Source: Petunia secreta (lineage: Eukaryota > Streptophyta > Magnoliopsida > Solanales > Solanaceae). Taken from it: a stretch of DNA of 64,000 bases. Shown here piece by piece: positions 54,230-64,000 of the stretch. Under the pieces are notes generated by a model. That model saw only the letters and a program-made list of their open reading frames with translations. It was not told the DNA's origin and searched no databases. The stretch spans positions 22,542,001 to 22,606,000 of the forward strand of contig JARKIP010000022.1 of NCBI GenBank assembly GCA_029990175.1. The letters are read 5' to 3'. Numbering within the stretch: position 1 is the stretch's first letter; each line of letters opens with the position of its first letter. Made by a program: the position numbers and the translations under genes.

Positions 54230-54860
54230 GTATCTCGAACCAAGAGGAGAAACATAGATCGAGCATTACTTACCAGCCACTTTACACAGGAAAAAAAACG
54301 ACACTTCCTGATGGTGACGAATAAGAATCCTATCATCCTACCAACACTGATTTCCAAGGAGAGGTAGACTGAATTGACATAATAACAGAAAGTGGCGTAA
54401 CAAGATGCCAAGCAGAAAAATACCGATACTCACTCACAAATCCCTCACATTTAAACCAGATAAACTAGTAGGGTCATCATAAATGCCAGGAATAAATCGT
54501 ATCAGAAACTCACCCCTCTACCGCACCCGATTCTTGATTACGACAATATCCAAGGAAACTGTCGAAACATGATAAGACACACCATTTCCAGATCGATCGG
54601 AAAAATAAATCTTACTCACAGATAAAGGGAAGAAGAAATACACAGGTCTACTACATCAGATGCCTCAGCATCCTGCCAGACTAGCAGTTCATACAACTGC
54701 CTCTGCAGCTATACTGAGCCGCTACCCTGATAATTATTTCCATAAGAACCACAACCACCACGCTCTCGAACTCCATTGGATAGTGGCATTTATCTGGCTG
54801 ATTAAGATCTAAACGAAATCTCCTGCGACTGTGCAGGTGCCTGAGGGCAAGAAGAAGGAC
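54230..54860 (-). other. L1 internal region with no recognisable coding sequence
   Basis: Between the inverted LTR and the gag remnant. Presumably gag-pol junction sequence that has decayed. I see nothing definite. Confidence 0.45.
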
Positions 54861-55700
54861 GATTGTCTACTTGCCGGAGTAAGGAAAAACTCCTCAAAGG
54901 ATAACCAGACTCATGACAATGATAACACCCTTTTTGCTAAAAATGGAAACTAGACAGATTATTGATAGCTACAAAGAGAAAACTGACTCTAATCTTGACG
55001 AACTACCTGCGCACTTTGAGAATTGCGCTCTACAAGCTGAGACAACCTGGCAGGTGACCTCCCAAAATAATCAGAACTCTTACCTCCAAATGAGGTACCA
55101 TGGTTGCCCACTAGGGCCACGGGATCTCTTGCTCTCCCTCTCTAACTCTTCCCGCTCTAACTTATGGTATGCCTCGTACTTCCGAGCAATATCAACAACG
55201 ACATCAAATGCAGTCCCAAACTCAATTTTTCGAGCCATCTGGGATCTCAAGAAAGGAGAAAAATCATCAATAAATCTTTAAATCCCTCGAAAGGCTCATG
55301 GACTAGTTCTAATGCATATCCAGCCGTTCTATAGAATTCAATCTCATATTCTGAAACACCAACAGGCTAACCGATAGGCTACCCTGTCCAATCCACTCAA
55401 ACTGGAAACACTTTTCATCTCGCTCGCTACTCGAAAGGAACTTTTCCACGACTCTAAAAGAAAAATCGAACCAAGTTAGCTAATAAGAGAGCGGCCAGCC
55501 AATTCAAGGCAGGACCCCCGAAACTGGAAAGCAGAATAATCAACACCATACCGCTCGATATAATCAAGAGCCAGAAGGATATGCTGACATCATTTTATTT
55601 TTAAAAAAAAACTTACACAGGGATTATCTAATGCATTGCTTGGGAATATCGAGATGTTCAACCGCGTAAAATAATGCAACCTCTTTGAGCACTCGGACCC
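54861..55700 (-). pseudogene. gag: L1 gag remnant
   Basis: On the minus strand, 55270-55120 reads SQMARKIEFGTAFDVVVDIA followed by KYEAYHKLEREELERE. This is a block found near the end of Retrotrans_gag in Solanaceae gypsy elements. Downstream, near 54898-54936, a degenerate zinc knuckle CYHCHESGYPLR remains; the canonical second half H..C is lost. Upstream (55300-55700) weak similarity to the capsid core persists among many stops. Gag would coat the element RNA. This copy makes no product. Confidence 0.6.
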
Positions 55701-56265
55701 AATAATTACCTCAGTTACCTAACCAGCCAGAACAACTCGAGGCACAACACATACTGCCCGTGGAACATATTTTACTGGGGCAACATCAAGAACTGGAACG
55801 AGAGCTCTCTAGGTCCGAACATCTGCATGTGCGGTGACCAGATAAGCTGCCTAGCGAATAACAGGTTCTTGCGGTATCTGCGTCGCCAAAATTCTCGTAA
55901 AAGCATCGTAGAGAGCAAAGGGAACCACAAGGCCCTGCTCCTTTTCCCATTGCGAGCTCGTACAACTGGGACCTCCGTAACTAGATCTACAACACGATCA
56001 AAACACTCGGGGCTTCGTCAGTGCTAGCCCCAGGCTGGACTGCTTCGTCTCGTACCGTTTGCTGATTTGTCGCACGACGGTTCACAATTACCACGAACGA
56101 ATTAATGAAAATACTTTTGCATGCAAGACCAACGCACGATCAGAGAAGAAGGAAGTGAAACATCCTAAATGCCATCATAGCACCTCGTAGATAAGTACGG
56201 ACGTCTACGTACCCATCAGCGAGACTCTACTAGACACTGTCTTAGTCTGGATAGACTCTAAACAT
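55701..56265 (-). other. L1 leader and gag N-terminal decay
   Basis: The region between gag remnant and primer site. No continuous frame and no family motif that I can name. Confidence 0.4.
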
Positions 56266-56280
56266 GGCTCTGATACCAAC
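56266..56280 (-). other. L1 primer-binding site (tRNA-iMet)
   Basis: GTTGGTATCAGAGCC on the minus strand, adjacent to the 5' LTR end GTGTCA. It fixes the L1 orientation. Confidence 0.92.
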
Positions 56281-58849
56281 TGACACGACCCGGAATCCGG
56301 TTAGGCCGTGCTGGCACCCGACATCCTCCCCTAGACCCGTCGGGCGAACCCTTACCAATTAAATTAGGAAAATAAATATAATAGTTCATAAATAAGGACA
56401 AGACTTAAAAAAAACACACAGACATATTGACACTTCTAAGCTGTACGAAAGAAAATTACAGCTAACTACCCAACATACTAAGTTTATGGCTATCCAGACT
56501 AGACATCTAAGAGTACAAAAGGAGACAAATACCTCCTGAAGGGAGCAAAATGCAACTGAAATAATAACCAATAAATTGGTGACCATCCGAAATAAAAGCT
56601 GGCTCACCCTGACAGCTGAAGTCGTCTTCGCTCCTTCACAACGTGGCAAACTCAATCCTGGAGCGAACCTGCCGAAACGAAATAGATAGACAAGAAACAA
56701 ACAACAAACAAGGGTGAGTCAAAGGGACTCAATAAGTGGGGCAGACTAGCCACCTCAAAGGATAGGATAGCTAGCCAGGGAGAAGAAAAATAGATAAACT
56801 AAATTCATCTTATTTGCACTATAAACAGGCAAAGCCAAATTATAACTGAAAACACGTATGAAATCATAAACAACCAGGGACACAAGGTAGACAGAACATA
56901 TAGATATCGTGAACATGTCGACAATCAGAAATACATCCTGTGGCGGCGTGCAACCCGATTCATATATTCATACTGTTGCGGCGTGCAACCCCATTCGTAT
57001 ATTTATACTGTTGCGGCGTGCAACCCGATCCGATCCATGTATTTATCTTGTCGCGGCGTGCAACCTGGGATACGAGCCAAAAATATAGAGGCAAACTGAG
57101 ATACGGTATACATACTGCATATATAAAATACAACACGATAGTCACACAATAGTCAGCACGCGGTGCAATGAAATGGGATGAATGCAGTATGATGCAATTG
57201 TGTCACATGTGCCAAATAGATGGAGCGGAATCCTCCTGCTCCGAGGGCGGAATCCTCCTGCTCCGAGGGCTGAATCCTCCTACCCTCAATATGATGCAAT
57301 GGAGCGGAATCCTCCTGCTCCGAGGACGGAATCCTCCTACCCTCAATATGAGGCAATGGAGTGGAATCCTCCTGCTCCGAGGGCGGAATCCTCCTACCCT
57401 CAATATGATGCAATGTAATGCATATGAATGACATATAATGCATATGAATGCAATGTGATGCAATAATAACCCTTCACCGGCGCGGGACTCTCATCGACAG
57501 CCGGGAAGTAGATGCAAACTCAGAGCCAAAGTACAATACTCAGATTCTCAATGCAATACCAATAATAGGACATAACATATAATATAGAATATAAATCCAA
57601 CGCTAAGGCGTAATGAGTACGCCTATCGGCAGCTACACACGTAAGAAACACGTGGTAGAAAATCCACGAGGCTAGGTGCCTCCAAAGAAATGGATATAAA
57701 CAGTTACATTGTTACAAAGTTAGTACAGCCACTCAATAACCGCTTTGTCTTTTGGATTCATTGCCAAACGATCCCACTGTGTTCAATAACTAGAAAAATA
57801 TATCACATAAGGCTAAATGCTTCATTCCTCACATCTTAGGGCAATCCGGTTAGGAACCTTATACCCTATTCGCATACGCAGTACGCAGGCCAGACCCATA
57901 TAGAGGGTTTAAGGTCACATAGACAAACTCCAAATAAATTACATTTATATGTTGCCCATAACTCACTGAGTATGAATATATATTCAATTTCGTTATCGTG
58001 GTCCATTTGACCCTTTAAACTATTAATTGAACTTATTAAAACGATGTATAATATCTCAATTTCTACCGTCAAAATATATTTAAACACACGTAATAAACTC
58101 AAATAATATATTAGGATCATTACCTGAATGTTTCAGGGTGAAAATTCTACTTTTTTCCGGCCCCTCTTCTCATTTTCTGGCATTTTTTTCCTGATAATTT
58201 CCTCTGTTTCTCGTTTTCTTATTCACGAATACATGTTTCTGTTCAAGTGATTCCTTAGCATTTAAATGCTAATGATCAAGTCCACCATCTTTCTTTATTT
58301 TCTTATCCTTTTCATTTTTGTCGTTTTTCTCTTTTTCATTTTATTTTGTTTTCTTTTATTTTCTTTTCGCGACAAAAATTTAAAAAGTACCCTACGATAT
58401 TCGAAATAATTCCAACTTTTGAATACCAGTTATACAAAATATATGTAACATACTCGCGAAGGCGGATCTCAAATTGGACTCCCGAAACTCAAAATGCGAA
58501 TTTAAATAGAAAAGGTCAAATTATTTAACTTTCGGCATTTTAGCGGAAACTAGCCGAACCACATCGAAATTCACTTTCGAAAGTTTAAAAAAATTACAAA
58601 TAATCATAGGAACCTAACGGCGCTTTTGGATTTCGAATCGGAGCTCATTCGGCAAAAACCGAGCTCGAAAATCTCTTTTTAATATTTATCGCCAATAAAA
58701 ACTGAAACCTTCTTCCACTACCTACCAAACGAGGTCTGATTTAGCTCAAATTTTTCAGACAGGTTCTAATAGATATTATAAATATTTTAAAATTATCGGC
58801 ACGCCAATCGGAGTCCTAACTTCCGAAACGACTGACCGAGGTCGTTTCA
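56281..58849 (-). repeat. L1 5' LTR
   Basis: 2,569 bp with both minisatellites (56943-57075 and 57221-57416). Followed by the GTGGG duplication at 58850. It differs from the 3' LTR by scattered substitutions and small indels only. Confidence 0.92.
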
Positions 58850-58854
58850 GTGGG

Positions 58855-59150
58855 CGAGGAGTTACCACGTTGTGAGAGAGAGATAGTAAGGAGAGAGACA
58901 CCTAAACTGTGAAGGCAAATTTTGAAACAAGTCCAATTTCTGTATATGAGGGGCGAGAGTAGCTATGTCAAACATATCACTCCAATCAAGCTTCTGCTCC
59001 TCTAATACAACAAAGAAATTTCCAAAACCTTCAAAGCCACCCTCCCATTGCCATAGCTTCTCCTTTTCTTCCATTGGAAGTTTGAATAATTCTGTAACCT
59101 CTCTCTTGAAGTACTCTAATAACAAAGGTGTCATTCCTTGGTTTATAACC
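58855..59150 (-). pseudogene. Broken exon of an SRG1-like 2-oxoglutarate/Fe(II) dioxygenase
   Basis: The minus strand has an acceptor-like CTTAG at 59151-59155, then VINQGMTPLLLEYFKREV, FKLPMEEKEKLWQWEG, EGFGNFFVVLEEQKLDWSDM and HIQKLDLFQNLPSQFR. This is the second-exon start of the SRG1-like branch of 2-OG dioxygenases (usual text: NHGV, FF.LP.EEK..LWQ..G, EGFGQ.FV.SE.QKLDW.DMF). The iron ligands (HxD...H) lie further downstream and are absent. Reading becomes unlike the family after about 58900, and the L1 target duplication follows at 58854. No exon 1 is found to the right within 1 kb. Most likely a captured or dismembered host gene fragment. Confidence 0.75.
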
Positions 59151-60113
59151 TAAGTTTCAATAAAAATGTTAGGACTTATTACAATATTTTTTCAATTACA
59201 AAGCTTAGTGTTAGCCAAAAAATGGCAAATTTGTAAAAATAATAGTGTGGGACTAAATCTAATTAGAACAACAAATCGAATTTGTATAGGGTTATCTAAC
59301 AATTATTCGCATCAAAGACACTAGAATGAAAATAATAAAGAAAGCGGGATGAGAATTCAAGTAAAGAAACGAGGCAAAAGATGGAGAACAAAGTATATGT
59401 GTATTTTTGGATCCATTACATAATATTTACAAGGCTATTTATAGCTTTCAAGGACGAGGGAAACATTCATTGTGATTAATGTCATTTACTCCATGTTTAA
59501 TCGTAGTTTTCCTATAATCTCCTCATTTAAGTTGTGGGCAACGGTCGACAGTTACAAAAGTGAGAGCTTGTGGTGCGAAGTCTCTTACATGGGATGAATC
59601 TTTCTCCTCGTGATGGATTTCTTCTAGTCACCTCGTCTTATCAGCTCGCGGCCATCATCCATCCCGTGCTCGAGGCAACTGACCTTGGGAGCCGTGTGAG
59701 CCTGGAGAGCTTGTGAATAGACGCTTCCTACCTCATCCAATTTTGAGCCTTGTCAATTTAAACCTCGTTGATTTTTCACCCCATACAGATAGTACCCCCA
59801 CCCTTTGGATAATAGCCATAATTTTTCGAGGGGTGGAAATAAATCGGCGGGAAACGACGTGGCCAATTCTCCACCATGAAATTTGAAAAGTTAATCATCT
59901 GTTCGGCTCTAATCTTCTCCACGCGACATTTTCTGAGCGGTTGTCGCCTTTCGTTTTGGGAAAAGATAATTATGACGAATCCTCGTAGTACTTGAGTATT
60001 ACCCTTCTTATAAATTCTCCAACTTGTTCACCATTTACATTGTTTCCCAAATTTTCTGATTAATTGCAACCAATTATTCTACTAATCTCCTTCTTGCTTT
60101 AAGTTTCATCGCC
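59151..60113. other. Region upstream of the Transposase_28-type gene
   Basis: 59151-59350 would be intron if the dioxygenase exon is genuine. No matching exon is seen. From about 59400 there is TATTTATAGC, and sequence such as AATCGGCGGGAAACGACG (near 59845) that looks like repeat-family 5' sequence. No ORF or LTR end that I can place. Confidence 0.35.
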
Positions 60114-62668
60114 ATGTTTACTACCAAGAATTCCTCAAAATCCTTAGAAACAAGAGCAATGGATAAAACCCCCGTGTCTACGAGTGAGGTTTTGGTTGGT
60201 ACGTCTGTATCAGTAGGGGTAGCTTCACTAGAAGATAGTAACAAAGAAACAGTTTCCAACAACCGCGACACTGCCGCTCAAGAAGAAGTATCAACTAGTG
60301 GCGACAGAGTTGTGCTTGAAGAACTCACCACTGCTGATAATAATGTTGAAGCCACCGAGGCTTCTCAACCCATAAAGAAATCCTTCGTCGGGGCGTTAAA
60401 ACCCCATCATGTGATCCCTTCCAAGTTTGATCACAGTAAGGACTTCAAGATGCAGAAGCAATCAGCTTCTTATCTTGAGAAAAATAGAAAAGTCCTAATT
60501 CAACAGTCCCCGAGCCTGATCACGCAACCTCGTTAGATCATGTTCGCGAGGATCGCAGTCAGGGCCCTGAGGTTGAAATTGTGGCTCTGACCCTAGAGCA
60601 CCGAACTTGCGACAGAATCCCCGGATTTACATTCGTCTACACCTATCCTTTTATGATAGGTTTCTCACTTCCAATCCATCACATAGCTGATACTTTCTAC
60701 CGAACATACAACCTTTGCTTGGCTCAATTTGGTCCTGGCATTTAGAGGATCATTCAATGCCTCGACTTCTTGAGCCAACGAGCCAAAGTCGATTTTACCT
60801 TCTATTATCTCATTTCCCTGTTTTTCCCTACCATGCACAAGGATAAAATTGTCCAGCTAAGTACACGGGGAAAATTTTCTATTATAGCGATGGGTGATGA
60901 CACCGAGGACCGTGATTGGTGAGATCGGTTCATCCTTATCCCTAGTATCTTTCTCACCTCCGAGGCGGAGTTCCCCGAGGAGTGGAATAGAACTCGTGAG
61001 TTGCCAACCCTTGGCTTTCTTCTTTATTCTCATAACTTTTCAATTATTAACTAACCCAATGTTTTCTTTTTCCAGTGGAGAAGCTTCCTAACAACCCCTG
61101 GAGGGTTTGAATGAATGGGTTCAAGCACTCATCGACACCAAGTCGAGGCCTGAGAGATCATGGATGGTTTTGGCAGTGTTGAAAGAGAACCAATGGTCAT
61201 GCAAACAACACCGTAAGTGTGAATTGAGCTTTCCTCTTTCTTTCAAAATTTTACCCTCACCCTCACCTTTCTATTTTGTAGGCTTGCCCCATAAAGAAGT
61301 TACCGAGATGAAGGGGGAAGAAGAGAAAGAGAAGGAAGAGAAGAAAAAGGGAAAGAAGAAAAAGAAGAAAGGAAAGAAACCAGAGACTGGGGTCCCCGAA
61401 GCGGGGGACAGTTTGAAAGAGTTGGAGAACTCGGTGGGAGTCCTTACAGCTAAAGCTTCAAAGAAGAGGAAAGGCGCAGCAGCCAAGCCCTCTCAAGCTA
61501 AACGCCCTTAGGCTAAGTCACCTGAAGTTTCAAAGCGTGGCCAAATTGATGAGCCTTCAGGTGGCGAGGCTCATGTTGAAATCGAGGCAGCTGATTCTGT
61601 GGAGAATCAAGCCACGAAAAAAGCTAAAGGCAAGGCCAAGGTGGCAAAAAACTTCCTTGCCGAAGAGAGGGCGACTAATGACCCTACTCAGGTTAAAGAG
61701 AAGATGAATGAAGGTCGTGCTCGGGCAAACCATCCCTCGTTTCCTGCTGCGAGCCTTAGGCTGATGAGAATCCCTTCTGATCTGTGTATGTTAGATGACA
61801 CAGTGGATGTTCCTATCGGCCTTAAGGATTTAGTCAGCTCAGCAGAGCGGGAGGGCCTCGAGGGCTTTCCAATTGATGACTTGATGGCTTTCGCATCTCA
61901 GTATGCCATTCATGTAATTTTTCATTCTTTTACCTCATTTTCCCTTTTTCCTTTTGACCTTATTATCTCTCTTTTTAACTCTTTTACTCTTGCAAAGATT
62001 TGTCTACGCTATGAAGGCACCGAGATAGAGGCTGGCCGAGTAGAAGAGTTGAGGAGGATTGGGGGCTATTGGGACCGTTTGAAGGAGAAGCTTCAGGGAA
62101 AGATTGCTGATATCTAGAAGCATTTGCTCGATTCTAAGGCAGACTTGGACCAAGCTCGTAAAGCAGTCGAGGAGTCAAACCTTAAGCTCGATAAGCCTTG
62201 AGAAGCCACCAATCCTGAGGCTGAAAAGAAAGCTCAAGAGGATATTTTTCGAGGTGAGATCGAAGCAACAAATGCAACGATTTGTAGCCTGAATGACCAA
62301 CCCCATAACCAATGGAAATTGCTCTCACCAAAGGTGAACGAGCTCGAACTTCAAGCCCACACCCTCGAGGCCCAAGTTGTGAATCTTCAGAAAGAAGGGG
62401 CCATGTCCTCGTCCAGGCTCAAGTCCCAATTCGAGGCTAAGTTGAAGTCTCGCAATACTAGGGTTTGAGTTGAAAAAAATTGGGCTATCATCCAGACCAA
62501 GCTGCGGACTCTCGAGTTGTGAAAAGTTGGGACAAACATGGATGAGGAAATAGCTAAGGAACAGGGGGATGTTGCCAAGGCCCAGCAATTGATGAGCAGT
62601 CTACATTAGAGCAGTGCAAGCGGAGACGGGGAGGATGAGGATTCTGAAGCTTTGTCTGAATGAGCTTT
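60114..62668 (+). pseudogene. Transposase_28 ('gypsy-type transposase') family gene, intron-bearing and degenerate
   Basis: Exon 1 (60114-60995) starts MFTTKNSSKSLETRAM. After a frameshift near 60500 it holds YPFMIGFSLPIHHIADTFYR, YNLCLAQFGPGI and VDFTFYYLISLFFPT, then DDTEDRDW and FPEEWN. This run matches the plant Transposase_28 domain. Introns with GT...AG ends are at 60996-61075, 61213-61281 and 61914-61997. Exon 2 holds LIDTKSRPERSWMVLAVL. Exon 3 has a Lys/Glu tract (KKKGKKKKKKGKKPE) and a nuclear-type basic region. Exon 4 to 62668 is a long coiled coil (DLDQARKAVEESNLKL, LELQAHTLEAQVVNLQK). In-frame stops (for example 60747, 61509, 62115, 62199, 62467) and frameshifts show decay. The family is repeat-associated and its biochemical role is unproven. 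Confidence 0.7.
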
Positions 62669-62960
62669 TCCTCTTTTTCTTTTTTGTTTGGGATTCGAGC
62701 CTTGAGCCTTCAAGCCAATACTTTGTAAATCTGGGCCTTCGTGGTATTAATGAATATTCAAAATATAACATCTTTTTCTTCGTATTGAATATTTCATATC
62801 GTTTGAGTTTTTTGCTTGCAAGACTTAGATAATATAAAGATGAAGCTAGCTTAGAACGACGTCTCATTCATGAGCCGTGGCTTAAAGAAAAAATAGGATT
62901 TTAGACATCAAATAAGAAAGAACCCGAATTCATATTTTATTGATGATATGCGAGCCGATT
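62669..62960. other. 3' flank of the Transposase_28-type gene
   Basis: AT-rich sequence with a possible polyadenylation context (AATATTCAAAATATAACAT near 62752-62772). It leads to the G4 breakpoint at about 62960-62985. Nothing else seen. Confidence 0.35.
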
Positions 62961-63366
62961 TATATAAGCTTTTAGTCATCGCTACGACATTGTCCTTTTC
63001 CTTCTTGTCATGAATTACATAGGGAAAAGACTCAACGAACTCCACCCATTTGGCATGTCTTTTGTTCAACTTCTCTTTGCCTCTAAGAGGCCTGACTGAC
63101 TCATGGTCACTCTTGATCACAAATTCCCTAGGCCATAGATAGTGTTGCCAATAAGCTAGAGCTCTCACAAGGGCATACAACTCCTTGTCATACGTGGAGT
63201 AATTCAAGGTTGCACCCTTAAACTTTTCACTAAGGTAGTCAACGGGTTTCCCTTCTTGCATGAGAACACCCCCAATACCCACCCCTGAGGCATCACATTC
63301 AACCTCAAAAGCCTTCCCGAAGTCGGGCAATTGCAACAAAGGGACGGTACTCAACCTACTTTTCAA
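62961..63366 (-). pseudogene. pol: G4 RNase H, truncated
   Basis: LKSRL.. opening, then VECDASGVGIGGVLMQEGKP with the first catalytic Asp intact, YSTYDKELYALVRALAYWQH, and KWVEFVESFPYVIHDKKEKD. It stops where VADALSRK should follow and is fused to unrelated sequence. A stop separates it from the RT frame at about 63397. Confidence 0.85.
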
Positions 63367-63396
63367 CTCTTGGAAAGCCCTCTCTTGAGGCTCTCC

Positions 63397-64000
63397 CTAC
63401 ACAAAGGGCTTGTCTTTCTTCACCAACTCAGTGAGTTGTGCGGCAATGGTGCTAAAGTCCCTAACGAAGCGCCTATAGAAACTAGCAAGGCCATGGAAAC
63501 TCCTCACATGAGACACGGTGGTAGGAGTAGGCCAATCTTTAATGGCTTCAACTTTGGACTCATCAACCTCTACACCATTTGCACTAACAACAAAACCCAA
63601 AAAGACAACATTTTCAACACAAAAGGCGTACTTCTTAAAATTTGCATAGAGCTTTTCGGCTCTTATAACTTCAATAACTCGGCTCAAGCTGCCAACATGA
63701 TCATCTATTGATTTGCTACATATCAAAATATCATCAAAATAGACAACCATAAATTTATTGATAAATGGCTTCAAGACATGGTTCATCAACCTCATAAAAG
63801 TTCTAGGTGCGTTGGATCGGCCAAAAGGCATCACCAACCATTCATAGAGACCAAACTTGGTCTTGAATGCGGTATTCCAGTCATCACCTGGTTTCATGCG
63901 GATTTCGTGGTAGCCGGTCTTAGAAAAGATACTAGAACCACTCAACTCATCAAGCATGTTGTCAAGTCTAGGAATGCGATGACGATACTTTACCATTATC
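63397..64000 (-). pseudogene. pol: G4 reverse transcriptase, partial
   Basis: One open frame of 199 codons to 63397, entering from beyond the window. It has FGLYEWLVMPFGRSNAPRTF, the catalytic VVYFDDILICSKS intact, LGFVVSANGVEVDE and YRRFVRDFSTIAAQLTEL. Compared with G2, 12 bases are missing in motif A: FSKIDLRSGYHEIR has become FSKTGYHEIR. This in-frame deletion removes the first catalytic Asp, so the protein would be inactive despite its open frame. Confidence 0.88.

Larger units (their letters stand above)
48048..58849 (-). mobile_element. L1: large non-autonomous gypsy derivative with 2.5 kb LTRs
   Basis: 10.8 kb on the minus strand. The 5' LTR is 56281-58849 and the 3' LTR 48048-50592, both starting TGAAACGACC and ending GTCGTGTCA. 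A tRNA-iMet primer site is at 56266-56280 and a purine tract at 50593-50604. Perfect target duplication GTGGG at 48043-48047 and 58850-58854. Inside, only a gag remnant is recognisable and no pol. An inverted third LTR copy (51742-54229) takes up nearly half of the internal region. This fits a LARD-type element that lost pol and later received a solo LTR of its own family. Confidence 0.88.
62961..64000 (-). mobile_element. G4: gypsy pol fragment of the G1/G2 family, runs off the window
   Basis: Minus-strand pol with the same text as G1 and G2. The left end breaks inside RNase H just after KDNVVA (about 62985). The right end is cut by the window in the RT palm. No LTR is visible. It is the best-preserved pol copy of this family here. 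Confidence 0.85.

Noticed and set aside
1..64000. tRNA and rRNA genes
   Set aside because: I saw no cloverleaf-like sequence or rRNA segment. The tRNA-like text is limited to primer-binding sites of the retroelements.

Overview
This window looks like repeat-dense nuclear DNA from a dicot plant. The family resemblance of the elements (tRNA-iMet- and tRNA-Asp-primed LTR retrotransposons, Solanaceae-like 'plant transposon protein' ORFs) makes me lean towards Solanaceae, but that is inference. I see no intact host gene. Almost all of the 64 kb is LTR retrotransposon sequence in nested layers, mostly on the minus strand. I call the elements G1-G4 (one family of Ty3/gypsy), C1-C2 (one family of Ty1/copia), A1 (Athila-type gypsy), L1 (a gypsy derivative without pol) and two solo LTRs.

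Layout, left to right. 1-968: unassigned flank with one possible host exon. 969-24212: G1, an old gypsy element that lacks its 3' end and is interrupted twice inside gag. The first interruption is C1 (3580-13860, target duplication AATCT). The second is G2 (14063-21570, target duplication AGTAC/AGTAG), a relative of G1. 24213-24410 and 29084-40092: A1, an Athila-type element with tRNA-Asp primer site, gag, protease, RT, RNase H, integrase and a downstream ORF. That ORF is split by G3 (24411-29083, target duplication GATCA). The A1 5' LTR carries a solo LTR (37970-39270). 40093-48047: C2, a plus-strand copia fragment of the C1 family, holding a 3.67 kb solo LTR (41505-45170, target duplication TGCAT). 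48048-58849: L1 (target duplication GTGGG), with 2.5 kb LTRs, a gag remnant and a third, inverted LTR copy. L1 abuts a broken exon of a 2-oxoglutarate/Fe(II) dioxygenase (58855-59150). 60114-62668: a degenerate, intron-bearing Transposase_28-type gene. 62961-64000: G4, another gypsy pol of the G1 family, running off the window.

Nearly every pol copy is broken, each by a different lesion, so these elements would depend on enzymes supplied from elsewhere. The most informative contrast is C1: its two LTRs look identical apart from one G in a homopolymer, which implies recent insertion, yet its pol lacks the integrase core and is full of stops. G3 is a second case of interest: most of gag and pol is replaced by a reading frame of about 400 codons that I do not recognise. 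Several LTR families here also share clusters of GC-rich palindromes (GGCGGTCCGCC type) just upstream of their TATA boxes.
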